Positions 55,896-64,000 of a stretch of DNA of 64,000 bases are shown in pieces (position 1 is the stretch's first letter; each line of letters begins with the position of its first letter). The notes under the pieces were generated by a model that ran no database searches, had not been told where the DNA came from, and saw only the letters and a program-made list of their open reading frames with translations. The position numbers and the translations under genes are program-made. Source of the DNA: Chryseobacterium sp. 39-10 (lineage in GTDB: Bacteria; Bacteroidota; Bacteroidia; Flavobacteriales; Weeksellaceae). The DNA is taken from contig MKTK01000011.1 of NCBI GenBank assembly GCA_001898255.1, forward strand, positions 1-64,000, read 5' to 3'.

Positions 55896-56255
55896 TTAAA
55901 AGGAGCGCTCAAATTCCACGCTTGCGCCTTTCAATTCGCCTTTCATAGGAGGTGCGGTCTTGGTGATTTTTATTTTAATGAATGAAATCTTAGGGAACGC
56001 TTCGTGCACCGCGTTCAGAATTCGTCCAGCTACATGCTCCAAAAGTTTCGACGGAATCGACATTTCTTCATGGATTATATCATTGATTTCTGCATAACTG
56101 ATGGTGTCTTCCAAAGCATCAGTATCGGTGGCTTTCCACAAATCGGCATGGAGTTCGAGCGTAATCCAATAGTAGGTGCCAATAAGGTTTTCTTCCGGAA
56201 GAACCCCGTGGTGGGCGTAAATCTTAATCTCTTCTAAGATAATTTTTGAAGTCAT
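55896..56255 (-). CDS. folB: Dihydroneopterin aldolase
   Basis: 119 residues from the ATG at 56255; the upstream TTG is not needed. ILEEIKIYAHHGVLPEENLIGTYY carries the FolB motif and LEHVAGRILNAVHEAFP the C-terminal helix; SYAEINDIIHEE supplies the pocket. Cleaves dihydroneopterin in folate synthesis. It lies 12 nt after thrC and is the last gene of the thr unit. Confidence 0.92.
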   Translation of the reverse strand: MTSKIILEEIKIYAHHGVLPEENLIGTYYWITLELHADLWKATDTDALEDTISYAEINDIIHEEMSIPSKLLEHVAGRILNAVHEAFPKISFIKIKITKTAPPMKGELKGASVEFERSF

Positions 56256-56267
56256 TGTTGTCAATCA

Positions 56268-57569
56268 TTAATGCGTTAACAAAAATCGTTTTAATTCTTC
56301 AAAATCCGGCTGAATTTCCACCGATTTTTTATCTTTTTTCATTAAATCATTTAGAGTTGCTGGGAGGTGAACCTTACATTTTGTTGCCTTTTCTACTGCT
56401 TCAGGGAATTTCACTGGATGTGCAGTTTCCAGAATCAGCCCTTTGTTACCGGGATTTTCATGCATGAATTTTTTCAAGGCAGCGTAGGCAACTGCACCGT
56501 GTGGTTCCAATATATAATTAAATTTTTGATGAACGTCCGAGATCGTTCTCAATGTTTTCTCGTCATCAATAGCGTAGCCAGAAATGGCATCCTGCATGTC
56601 CTTAAACTGATGCTGAAACAGCTCTAGAATCCTGACGAAATTACTCGGGTTTCCGACATCCATTGCATTGGAAAGTGTTGCCACGGTTTTTTTGATTTCA
56701 AATTTTTGTGTTTTTAAATAATGGGGAACCACATCATTTTCATTGCAGCCCGCAACAAAATGTTCCACGGGAAGACCTCGGAAATAGGATAAAATTCCGG
56801 CGCAAATATTACCGAAATTTCCACTCGGAACACTGATGACCGGTTTTTCTGAATGGTTCTGCTGCCATTGTTTCAAAGCAAGCAGATAGTAAATTTGCTG
56901 AGGAAGCCAACGCGCTACGTTGATGGAATTCGCAGAGGTAAGCAATCGCTCAGTATTGATATTTTCATCTGCAAATGCCATTTTAACCAAATCCTGACAG
57001 TCGTCAAAACTTCCACTTACTTCCAGTGATGTAATGTTTTCGCCAAGCGCGGTGAGTTGTTGCTCCTGCACCTTGCTCACTCGGTTTTTGGGATACAGAA
57101 TCACCACTTCAACGTTAGGAATTTTGTAAAATCCATTCGCCACGGCACCTCCGGTGTCCCCAGAAGTAGCCACCAAAACGGTTACTTTTCTCTTCTCATT
57201 TTTCAAAAAATAAGATAAACAACGGCTCATGAATCGGGCGCCAATATCTTTAAATGCCAACGTGGGTCCATGGAAAAGTTCTAAAACATCAATGTTTTCA
57301 TTGATTTTCTTTAACGGAATTTCAAAATTGATGGTTTCGGAGACAATGGTTCTGAGGTTATATTCTGGGATTTCATCACCTACAAAGTCCTTCATGCAGC
57401 GAAAGGCGATTTCATCATCAGAAAACTGCCCGAGATTGGCGATAAAGTCTTTGTCAAATAGAGGAATAAACTCAGGGAAAAAAAGACCTTTGTCATTGCC
57501 CTGCCCTTTAATGGTGGCTTCTTTAAAGGAAACTTTTTCGTTCTTATCTTTTAAATTATAGTATTTCAT
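56268..57569 (-). CDS. thrC: Threonine synthase
   Basis: 433 residues. Start MKYYNLKDKNEKVSFKEATIKG, PLP-Lys motif HGPTLAFKDIGARFMSRCL, then VLVATSGDTGGAVANGFY. A type II (E. coli/yeast-like) fold-type II PLP enzyme that converts O-phosphohomoserine to threonine. 30 nt after thrB, so co-transcribed. Confidence 0.96.
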   Translation of the reverse strand: MKYYNLKDKNEKVSFKEATIKGQGNDKGLFFPEFIPLFDKDFIANLGQFSDDEIAFRCMKDFVGDEIPEYNLRTIVSETINFEIPLKKINENIDVLELFHGPTLAFKDIGARFMSRCLSYFLKNEKRKVTVLVATSGDTGGAVANGFYKIPNVEVVILYPKNRVSKVQEQQLTALGENITSLEVSGSFDDCQDLVKMAFADENINTERLLTSANSINVARWLPQQIYYLLALKQWQQNHSEKPVISVPSGNFGNICAGILSYFRGLPVEHFVAGCNENDVVPHYLKTQKFEIKKTVATLSNAMDVGNPSNFVRILELFQHQFKDMQDAISGYAIDDEKTLRTISDVHQKFNYILEPHGAVAYAALKKFMHENPGNKGLILETAHPVKFPEAVEKATKCKVHLPATLNDLMKKDKKSVEIQPDFEELKRFLLTH

Positions 57570-57599
57570 TGGGACGAAGTAAGCGTTTAAAATTGGGTT

Positions 57600-58517
57600 T
57601 TAGATGAGTTTTATTCCTTCATTGTTGATTTTGGAAACGTACACCAAACTCTCAATGCCGATGGAGGTAAATTCAGCTTTCATCATTTCAACAATGTTTT
57701 GTGCAACGGTTTCGTTTTCGCTCAGCATAAAAATGGAGGGTCCTGAACCCGAAATTCCTCCACCCAAAGCCCCAAGCTCTAAGCTTCTTGTTTTAATCAT
57801 ATCAAATTTGGGAATAAGAATACTGCGAACAGGTTCTACAATAACGTCGTTCATGCTTCTGCCGATAAGCGCGTGGTCGTTTTTCAAAATACCAGCCACC
57901 AATCCTGCAACATTTCCCCATTGGGTTACCGCATCTTTCAGTTGAATATGTTTTTTGAGAATTTGTCGGGCATCCGATGTTTTTACTTCCACCTGGGGAT
58001 GCACGGCAGCAACGTATAAATTGGGCGAACTTAAAGGAATAATATCAATAGGATCCGATGATTTCACCAATGTAATGCCACCATAAATGCAAGGGGCAAT
58101 GTTGTCGGCATGGCGAACGCCGGAAGCCAATTCTTCGCCATACATGGCAAAATGGACCAGTTCTTTTTCGGAAAGCGGGTTGCCCAATAATTTGTTCAGA
58201 CCAAAAGCGGCACCTGCTGCACTGGCTGCACTGGAACCCAAGCCGCTCCCGGGTTTTATGTTTTTATGAATGCTGACTTCAACACCCAAGTTCAGGTTGA
58301 GGTATTCTAAAATTTTGAGAATCACTACACCGGCTACATTTTTTTCTGGTTCGGTGGGCAAACCAAAAGAATCGGTATGATTGATGATGATTTTTGGTTC
58401 TTCTAAAAGGCGAAATTCCATTTCATCAAATGGTTCATTCATTGCCATCCCAAGAATATCGAATCCGCACACCAAATTGGCAATGGTAGCAGGAACTTTT
58501 AATTGTATTTTTTCCAT
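57600..58517 (-). CDS. thrB: Homoserine kinase
   Basis: 305 residues. GHMP kinase signatures: VPATIANLVCGFDILGMA and the phosphate loop IKPGSGLGSSAASAAGAAFGLN; C-terminal GGGISGSGPSIFML. Makes O-phosphohomoserine for ThrC. 9 nt after thrA, 30 nt before thrC. Confidence 0.96.
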   Translation of the reverse strand: MEKIQLKVPATIANLVCGFDILGMAMNEPFDEMEFRLLEEPKIIINHTDSFGLPTEPEKNVAGVVILKILEYLNLNLGVEVSIHKNIKPGSGLGSSAASAAGAAFGLNKLLGNPLSEKELVHFAMYGEELASGVRHADNIAPCIYGGITLVKSSDPIDIIPLSSPNLYVAAVHPQVEVKTSDARQILKKHIQLKDAVTQWGNVAGLVAGILKNDHALIGRSMNDVIVEPVRSILIPKFDMIKTRSLELGALGGGISGSGPSIFMLSENETVAQNIVEMMKAEFTSIGIESLVYVSKINNEGIKLI

Positions 58518-58526
58518 TTTTAATTT

Positions 58527-60974
58527 TTAAACTGATCTTACTATGTCTGCAAAAACGCCACTGGCAGTCACTTCAGCACCAGCGCCCGCACCTTTCACCA
58601 CCAATGGCTGCTCGGAGTAGCGAAGCGTTTTGAAGATCACAATATTGTCTTTTCCGTAGAGATGAAACAGGTCGCTTTCGGGTGAGATTTGCTGGAGGCC
58701 GACTTTCGCTTTTCCGTTATTAAACTCGGCGACATACTTTAGTATTTTCCCCTGTTTTTTTGCCTCATCCAAAATCGATTTGAAATGTGTTTCATATTTC
58801 AGTAAACTATCATAAAAATCGACCACGCTTCCGTGCATGCATTCATCTGGCAGGAAGCTGTCATTTTCTATTTCGCTAAATTCCAATGGGAAGCCAGCTT
58901 CTCGTGCAAGAATTAAAATTTTTCTCGCAACATCAGTTCCTGCCAAATCCAGCCGAGGGTCGGGTTCGGTGTATCCTTCTTTCTGTGCCTGTTTCACCAC
59001 TTCGGAGAAACTTCGGTTTCCATCATAATGATTAAAAACAAAATTGAGCGTTCCGCTTAATACTGCCTGAACCGACACAATCTGGTCGCCGCTTCTCATG
59101 AGATCATTAATGGTTCCGATGATGGGTAAACCTGCGCCCACATTGGTTTCAAAGTAAAAATTACATTGATGGTTCTTTGCGGAATTTTTGAGTTGAAGAT
59201 AAAAATCGTAGTCTGATGCTGCAGCAATTTTATTGCACGCGACGATGTTGATGCTTCTTTTCAGCAGACGTTCGTAAATGTTGATTACTTCGGCATTGGC
59301 GGTAACATCCACAAAAACCGAATTGCGAAGGTTGCGATCAATGATTTGTTCTGCAAACTTTTCGGGCGAATAATCTAAACCGTTTTCCTTTAAACTAAAC
59401 ATCTCGTTTTCAGATAATCCGTCTTCTGAGAGCATCATTTTTTTACTGTTAGCAATACCTGCAATTTTCAGGTTAGTCCGCAAGTGGTGTTTTAAATATT
59501 CATTTTGTCTGAAGATTTGATCAATCAGCTTTGAGCCCACGTTTCCAACGCCGCAAATGTAGACGTGTACCTGTTTGGTTTCATTCTCGAAGAAATTTTC
59601 GTGAAGAACGTTGATGGCCTTTTTTACATCATTTTCAGCAATTACGACGCTGATGTTCTTTTCGGAAGAACCTTGTGCAATAGCGCGGATGTTGATGCCG
59701 TTATTGCCTAATGCACCAAACATTTTTGCACAAACACCGCTTTTGCTTTTCATGTTTTCGCCCACCAAAGCCACGATGGAAAGTTGATTTTCAATTTTCA
59801 CCGGATGAATTCGGCTTAGTTTTACATCGTCTTCAAAAGTTGTATTGATGGCGGTTTCGGCCTTGGAGACCTCGTTTTCACTTATGGCGATTGTGATGGA
59901 ATGTTCTGACGAGCTTTGGGTAATCAGGATGACGTTTATTTTTTCGTTGCTGAGGCACTGAAAAAGTTGTGCAGAAATGCCGGGAATTCCCACCATTCCG
60001 CTTCCTTCTAATGTAAGCAGTGCAATTTTGCTCATATTGGAAATGCCGACCGCCACTTGGTTTTCATTTTTCTTCACATTATTCCGGGAAGAAACAAGTG
60101 TTCCGTGATTTTCTGGGTGAAAGGTATTTTTAATCCAGAGATCAATGTTTTTGTTCATCACCGGATGAAGCGTCGGTGGATACAATACTTTTGCTCCAAA
60201 ATGGGATAATTCCATCGCTTCCTGATAGGAAATATTGGGGATGCTTTTGGCGTTGGAAACGATGCGTGGGTCGGCAGTCATCATGCCGTTCACATCGGTC
60301 CAGATCTGTAATTCGTCTGCTTGTAGTGCAGCCGCTATAACAGATGCCGTGTAATCGGAACCGCCTCGGCCAAGTGTTGTGGCATTGCCGTTTTCGTCAC
60401 TTGCTACAAAACCCGGAACAATAGTGATTTGATGATGATTATCTTTGAAATAGGATCGCAGATTTTGGTTGGTAGTATCGAAATTTATTTTTGCGTGGGT
60501 AAAGTGGGCATCTGTTTTAATCAGATCAGGCGCATTCATCCACACGGCATCCAAACCATCCGATTGTAGTTGGGCAACGATAATATTAGACGATAGAAAT
60601 TCACCGTAAGAGGTAATTCTGTCTTTTATCTTGTCGGTAAATTCTCCCAACACAAAAATGCTGTTGCAAAGGTCTTCAATATCGTTAAAGTGTTTTTTCA
60701 CAAAACTTAACCATGCACTTTGCCCAGAAATAGGGATTAAATTTTGAACCAGTGTCAGGTGCTTTTCTTCAAGTTTTTTGACGATTTGGGTATAGTTTTC
60801 ATTCTTCTGGGCAGCGAAGGTGGAGGCGTTAATCAGCGAGTCGGTAACCCCTGACATTGCGGAGACAACCACTATTACTTTATCTTTTTTGGCCTGTTTT
60901 TCAATGATGTTTTTAACGAGAAGGATAGGATTGGAATCTGCCACCGAAGTTCCCCCAAATTTCAACACTTTCAT
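58527..60974 (-). CDS. thrA: Bifunctional aspartate kinase / homoserine dehydrogenase I
   Basis: 815 residues. Aspartokinase domain (start MKVLKFGGTSVADSNPILLV, GRGGSDYTASVIAAAL), two ACT domains (about 310-460, VALVGENMKSKSGVCAKMF) and homoserine dehydrogenase (VHVYICGVGNVGSKLIDQI, VACNKIAAASDYDF, GTDVARKILILAREAG). It catalyses the first and third steps from aspartate to threonine, normally inhibited by threonine through the ACT domains. It starts 85 nt after thrL ends, giving the order thrL-thrA-thrB-thrC known from E. coli. Confidence 0.97.
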   Translation of the reverse strand: MKVLKFGGTSVADSNPILLVKNIIEKQAKKDKVIVVVSAMSGVTDSLINASTFAAQKNENYTQIVKKLEEKHLTLVQNLIPISGQSAWLSFVKKHFNDIEDLCNSIFVLGEFTDKIKDRITSYGEFLSSNIIVAQLQSDGLDAVWMNAPDLIKTDAHFTHAKINFDTTNQNLRSYFKDNHHQITIVPGFVASDENGNATTLGRGGSDYTASVIAAALQADELQIWTDVNGMMTADPRIVSNAKSIPNISYQEAMELSHFGAKVLYPPTLHPVMNKNIDLWIKNTFHPENHGTLVSSRNNVKKNENQVAVGISNMSKIALLTLEGSGMVGIPGISAQLFQCLSNEKINVILITQSSSEHSITIAISENEVSKAETAINTTFEDDVKLSRIHPVKIENQLSIVALVGENMKSKSGVCAKMFGALGNNGINIRAIAQGSSEKNISVVIAENDVKKAINVLHENFFENETKQVHVYICGVGNVGSKLIDQIFRQNEYLKHHLRTNLKIAGIANSKKMMLSEDGLSENEMFSLKENGLDYSPEKFAEQIIDRNLRNSVFVDVTANAEVINIYERLLKRSINIVACNKIAAASDYDFYLQLKNSAKNHQCNFYFETNVGAGLPIIGTINDLMRSGDQIVSVQAVLSGTLNFVFNHYDGNRSFSEVVKQAQKEGYTEPDPRLDLAGTDVARKILILAREAGFPLEFSEIENDSFLPDECMHGSVVDFYDSLLKYETHFKSILDEAKKQGKILKYVAEFNNGKAKVGLQQISPESDLFHLYGKDNIVIFKTLRYSEQPLVVKGAGAGAEVTASGVFADIVRSV

Positions 60975-60995
60975 ATATTTTGAGTTTAAATTTTT

Positions 60996-61075
60996 AAAAA
61001 AAAGTTTTTGATTTCTTTTCAGCGAAAAGAATGCAGCGCAGTGATGATATGTGAAATTTTACCCCAGAAAAGGGG
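60996..61075 (-). promoter_or_regulatory. Candidate thr attenuator
   Basis: Just after the Thr run come ACCCC/GGGGT (about 61061-61076) overlapping the thrL stop, then TTCTTTTC/GAAAAGAA (61013-61031, loop GCT) and a T8 run (61003-60996). GAAAAG at 61020-61015 can pair instead with CTTTTC at 61072-61067, so the two stems exclude each other. Nine nt separate the last stem from T8, which makes this a weak terminator by standard rules. Confidence 0.5.
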
Positions 61076-61163
61076 TTGTGGTAGTTGTTGTTGTGGTTAC
61101 GGAAAAATCAGCAGAATTGAAGTCCTGCTTGGTGAAAAAAGATATGTTGCTTTTGTTTTCCAT
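61059..61163 (-). CDS. thrL: thr operon leader peptide with eight consecutive Thr codons
   Basis: 34 codons: MENKSNISFF..., ending SVTTTTTTTTPFLG and stop. Codons 23-30 are ACC ACA ACA ACA ACT ACC ACA ACC. Too short for ordinary gene finding. It begins 11 nt after the -7 box and is followed by stem-forming sequences, then thrA. By analogy with E. coli thrL, ribosome stalling at the Thr run when charged tRNA-Thr is scarce would change folding of the RNA downstream. Overall confidence rests on the Thr run plus location; both tRNA-Thr isoacceptors for these codons are in this window. Confidence 0.85.
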   Translation of the reverse strand: MENKSNISFFTKQDFNSADFSVTTTTTTTTPFLG

Positions 61164-61174
61164 AAAAACTTGAA

Positions 61175-61204
61175 CAAATATAGAAATCTATTTGTAATTC
61201 ACAA
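61175..61204 (-). promoter_or_regulatory. Promoter of the thr operon
   Basis: On the minus strand TTG (61204-61202) and TATATTTG (61182-61175) are 19 nt apart. The start would be near 61170, giving a 5' UTR of only about 6 nt before the thrL ATG. Confidence 0.8.
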
Positions 61205-61246
61205 GTCAAATATGAGGTTTTGTTGAAAAAACAGTAAAATCAATAA

Positions 61247-61280
61247 CAAAAAAACCTTTCCATAAAATATGAAAAGGTTT
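61247..61280 (-). terminator. Terminator of nadA
   Basis: AAACCTTTTC (61280-61271 on the minus strand) pairs with GAAAGGTTT (61260-61252), followed by T's. It insulates the thr promoter from nadA transcription. The remaining sequence up to 61371 shows nothing else. Confidence 0.75.
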
Positions 61281-61371
61281 GGTAAACTTAAAATATCTTC
61301 CATCCATTCTTTTTAGAAAAAACTTTATTAAAAAAGAATGAAATATATGCTGAGGGCAATATTTCTTTGAT

Positions 61372-62391
61372 TTACTTAATGGTTTTAGAAAGTTCCAGCA
61401 TTGCTTCAATGGGTTGCAGTGCTTTCAGCCGAAGTTCTTCATCCATCAGTATTTCCGGTAATTCGTATTTCATGCACAGGTAAAGTTTTTCCAATGTATT
61501 TCGTTTCATGTAAAAACATTCCGAACAGTTGCAGCTTTCATCAAAAACCAATGCCGGAATCAGCGATTTTTGTGGCGCACGTTTTTTCATTTCGTGCAGG
61601 ATTCCTTCTTCTGTTGCCACAATAAATTCCTGGCAGTCGTCTTTCTCCACATAATTAAGCAAAGCAGATGTGCTGCCAACAAAATGAGCCAAATCCAAAA
61701 CGGCCGACTCACTTTCAGGGTGAGCAATGAGTTGAGCATGAGGATGATTTGCCAATTGCTGGGCGATTCGCTCCATCGAGAATGCTTCGTGTACAATGCA
61801 GCTGCCGTCCCAAAGAATCATCTCGCGTCCGGTTTTTTTCATCAAATAACGGCCTAAATTTTTATCTGGTGCAAAAATAATGGGTCGGTCATCGGGCAAT
61901 GCTTTAATGATGGTTTCCGCGTTGGAGCTGGTAACGATGATGTCGGATTCTGCCTTGGTTTCTGCATTGCAGTTGATATAGGTGGCCACTAAAGCATTCG
62001 GATACTGTTCGCGCATTTTCTTCAGCCCTTCGCCGCTGCAGCCGTCTGCCAAAGAGCATCCTGCTTGTGTGTCGGGAAGAACCACTTTCTTGGTCGGGTT
62101 CAGTATTTTTGCCGCTTCTGCCATAAAATGCACGCCACAGAATGCAATCATATCGGCGTCGGTGTCGCGAGCGGCTCTTGCTAATTGCAGGGAATCTCCC
62201 AAGTAGTCGGCAATGTCCTGGATGTCACCAGGTTGATAGTAATGCGCCAAAATCACGGCGTTCTTTTCTTTTTTCAGCTTGAGGATTGCTTTCACCAGTG
62301 CTTCACCTTGCGGAATAATGAGGTCGTCAATTTTCAGAAATCCTTTTACCGGAAGGTTGTTGATGGCTTTATCTAATGTTGTTGTGCTCAT
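61372..62391 (-). CDS. nadA: Quinolinate synthase
   Basis: 339 residues. Cluster-binding cysteines in IAFCGVHFMAEAAK, YINCNAETKAE and DESCNCSECFYMKRNTLEKLY; LAHYYQPGDIQDIADYLGDSLQLA near the start. It condenses iminoaspartate with DHAP to quinolinate in NAD synthesis, using a 4Fe-4S cluster. 30 nt after gmk, so possibly in one unit yicC-gmk-nadA. Confidence 0.97.
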   Translation of the reverse strand: MSTTTLDKAINNLPVKGFLKIDDLIIPQGEALVKAILKLKKEKNAVILAHYYQPGDIQDIADYLGDSLQLARAARDTDADMIAFCGVHFMAEAAKILNPTKKVVLPDTQAGCSLADGCSGEGLKKMREQYPNALVATYINCNAETKAESDIIVTSSNAETIIKALPDDRPIIFAPDKNLGRYLMKKTGREMILWDGSCIVHEAFSMERIAQQLANHPHAQLIAHPESESAVLDLAHFVGSTSALLNYVEKDDCQEFIVATEEGILHEMKKRAPQKSLIPALVFDESCNCSECFYMKRNTLEKLYLCMKYELPEILMDEELRLKALQPIEAMLELSKTIK

Positions 62392-62421
62392 TGAGGAAGA
62401 AAATTAAATTCAAAGTTAAAA

Positions 62422-62985
62422 TTAAGCATTTAGAAATTGATGCACCGTTTTTTCTATTTCGGTTTTGGCATCTTCCAAATCGGTGTTCACCACTACCTGA
62501 TCAAACTGGTTCTGAAAAGTCATTTCATGCTCGGCTTTTTCCACTCTGGTTTGGATGGTTTCTGCATCATCAGTAGCCCTGGAGATCAATCGTCTCTCTA
62601 ATTCTTCAATAGAGGGCGGCATGATGAAAACCGAAAGTGCCTGATCAGCAAAATAGTTTTTGAGGGCAATTCCACCTTTTACATCAACGTCAAAAATAAC
62701 GGTTTTGCCTTTATTCCAGATTCTCTCAACTTCGGATTTCAGGGTACCATAATACTTATCTTCGTACACTTCTTCAAATTCAACAAATGCATTTTCCCAG
62801 ATTCTTTGGCGAAAAACTTCTGGGGTCAGAAAGTAGTAATCAACGCCGTCTTTTTCGTTTCCGCGCGGTTGTCGGGTGGTGCATGAAATTGAAAATTCAA
62901 GTGCTGGGAAATTCTCAAGGCAGTGCTTTACCAATGTGGTCTTTCCGCTTCCGCTGGGTGCTGAAAATATAATGACTTTATTCAT
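62422..62985 (-). CDS. gmk: Guanylate kinase
   Basis: 187 residues. P-loop SAPSGSGKTTLVKH, GMP-binding SCTTRQPRGNEKDGVDYYFLT and the VIFDVDVKGGIALKNYF segment. Phosphorylates GMP to GDP. The start codon follows directly on the yicC stop, so the two are translationally coupled, a widely conserved pairing. Confidence 0.96.
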   Translation of the reverse strand: MNKVIIFSAPSGSGKTTLVKHCLENFPALEFSISCTTRQPRGNEKDGVDYYFLTPEVFRQRIWENAFVEFEEVYEDKYYGTLKSEVERIWNKGKTVIFDVDVKGGIALKNYFADQALSVFIMPPSIEELERRLISRATDDAETIQTRVEKAEHEMTFQNQFDQVVVNTDLEDAKTEIEKTVHQFLNA

Positions 62986-63843
62986 TTAAAGTACGTTTAA
63001 GGTTTGTTCTTTTATTTTTTCCAGATCATCTTTCATCATCACCACTAATTTCTGAATTTGTGCGTGGTTGGCCTTGGAGCCAAGGGTGTTGATTTCGCGA
63101 CCAATTTCCTGCGCAATGAATCCGAGTTTTTTTCCGTTGAAATCTTCGGTTTTCATCACCTCGTCATAATATTTTAAGTGCTGGGAAAGCCGTACCTTTT
63201 CTTCGGAAACATCCAGTTTCTCAGTAAAATACGCCATTTCCTGATAGAATCGTGTTTCATCAATATGGTCGAACTCACTGAGTGTTTTGCGGTAACGCTC
63301 TTTCACGCCCACCATTCTTTCGTGTTCAAAAGGATCAACTTGCGACAGATAATTTTGAATATTTCCGATACTTTTTGCAAGATCATCCTTCAAAATCTCA
63401 CCTTCTGTTTTTCGGAAATTGTCGAATTTCTCAAGCGCATCGTTCAGTAAACCGGTGAGCAAAAGCCACTCACTTTCGTGCAGTTCATCACGTTTTGTGG
63501 AAACCGCTTCCGGAAAACGGATGGCCATTTTCAGGTACTCGAAATCGGGACCGTCGCTTGTTATCTTTTTTAATTCGGAGATGTAAGATTTTACTAAGTC
63601 ATGATTAATGCTTACATCATTGCTGTCGGTCAAAGTTTCCAGATTAATGAAGCAATCTACTTTTCCACGCAGAATCTTGTCGTTCAGCATTTTTCGAATT
63701 TCAAATTCTTTTTCTTTATAACGCAACGGAATTTTAATGTTCAGATCAAAAGATTTGCTGTTGAGCGATTTCACTTCAACGGTAATTTTTTTTCCTTCAA
63801 ACACGCCTTCACTTCTGCCGAAGCCAGTCATCGATAAAACCAT
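62986..63843 (-). CDS. YicC/YloC-family endoribonuclease
   Basis: 285 residues. Starts MVLSMTGFGRSEGVFEGKKITVEVKSLNSKSFDLNIKIP and ends with the conserved LGFIAQEIGREINTLGSKANHAQIQKLVVMMKDDLEKIKEQTLNVL. Family members are metal-dependent endoribonucleases. First gene of the yicC-gmk unit. Confidence 0.92.
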   Translation of the reverse strand: MVLSMTGFGRSEGVFEGKKITVEVKSLNSKSFDLNIKIPLRYKEKEFEIRKMLNDKILRGKVDCFINLETLTDSNDVSINHDLVKSYISELKKITSDGPDFEYLKMAIRFPEAVSTKRDELHESEWLLLTGLLNDALEKFDNFRKTEGEILKDDLAKSIGNIQNYLSQVDPFEHERMVGVKERYRKTLSEFDHIDETRFYQEMAYFTEKLDVSEEKVRLSQHLKYYDEVMKTEDFNGKKLGFIAQEIGREINTLGSKANHAQIQKLVVMMKDDLEKIKEQTLNVL

Positions 63844-63934
63844 AGGGTAAATTTAGGGCACAAAGATAAGGATTTCATGGTTGTAAGGATGAAAATCGGA
63901 TGGTTTGATGCTGATGGGCGAAAAGATTATTTTA

Positions 63935-63942
63935 TATATTTG
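63935..63942 (+). promoter_or_regulatory. -7 box for the gene at the right edge
   Basis: TATATTTG, 28 nt before the ATG at 63971. A TTTG at 63904 is 27 nt upstream, longer than the usual spacing. Confidence 0.45.
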
Positions 63943-63970
63943 CAAAGATATTTTTAAAACGAAAAGTTCT

Positions 63971-64000
63971 ATGCTTAAATCACTTTTCCACTGGAAAGTC
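63971..64000 (+). CDS. Start of a gene cut off by the window end (possibly a PASTA-domain protein)
   Basis: Only ten codons are visible, MLKSLFHWKV. This resembles the N-terminus of a membrane-anchored PASTA-domain protein I recall from related genomes, usually beside yicC/gmk-type genes, but ten residues cannot prove it. Confidence 0.35.
   Translation, partial: MLKSLFHWKV

Noticed and set aside
61008..61226. Plus-strand ORF antisense to thrL
   Set aside because: Its frame is explained by the reverse complement of the leader and attenuator; the minus-strand reading has a promoter and the Thr run.

Overview
The window looks like chromosomal backbone of a low-GC Flavobacteriia, most likely the Chryseobacterium/Kaistella group of the Weeksellaceae. 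The evidence is: the block tRNA-Thr/Tyr/Gly/Thr - tuf - tRNA-Trp - secE - nusG - rplKAJL - rpoB/rpoC - DUF3467; type IX secretion (T9SS) features (C-terminal sorting domains on two exported proteins and a T9SS plug-type protein); promoters of the Bacteroidetes TTTG / TAnnTTTG type; and an absence of obvious Shine-Dalgarno sequences. The genus is an inference from protein look-alikes, not a computed placement.

Layout. 1-6.1 kb: the end of a glycosyltransferase, a small exported LTxxQ protein, an AddA/RecB-like helicase-nuclease, rpsU, a XerC-type recombinase and hpf. 6.2-34.7 kb: the translation/transcription superoperon, interrupted three times. A two-component system plus CzcCBA-type metal efflux operon (6760-14330) lies between tRNA-Thr(GGT) and tuf. 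A T9SS-secreted lipase-like gene (16716-19001) lies between nusG and rplK and is flanked by near-identical terminators. An AT-rich three-gene cassette (25981-29989: GT-C membrane protein, frameshifted repeat adhesin with a G8 tract, T9SS metalloprotease) lies between rpoB and rpoC. 34.8-55.8 kb: mostly housekeeping genes (nuclease, ribB, LLM oxidoreductase, DUF4403, tRNA-Cys, aroC, thioredoxin-fold proteins, miaA, hemH, Nfu, gamma carbonic anhydrase, YihY, PIF1-like helicase, lnt). 55.9-61.2 kb: a minus-strand threonine operon, thrL-thrA-thrB-thrC-folB, headed by a leader peptide with eight consecutive Thr codons. 61.4-64 kb: nadA, gmk and a yicC-like gene, then the first codons of a gene that runs off the window.

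How it works together. Two regulatory RNAs stand out. The thr operon has the parts of a classical translation-coupled attenuator. The rpoB transcript has a leader of about 320 nt in which one 5' segment can pair with two different downstream segments, one of them inside a hairpin followed by a U-rich tract; this resembles an attenuation switch. The efflux operon carries four 11-bp-spaced direct repeats just upstream of its first efflux gene, a good candidate site for the adjacent OmpR-type regulator. The accessory cargo inside the superoperon is mostly envelope-related (metal efflux, secreted lipase, adhesin, protease).
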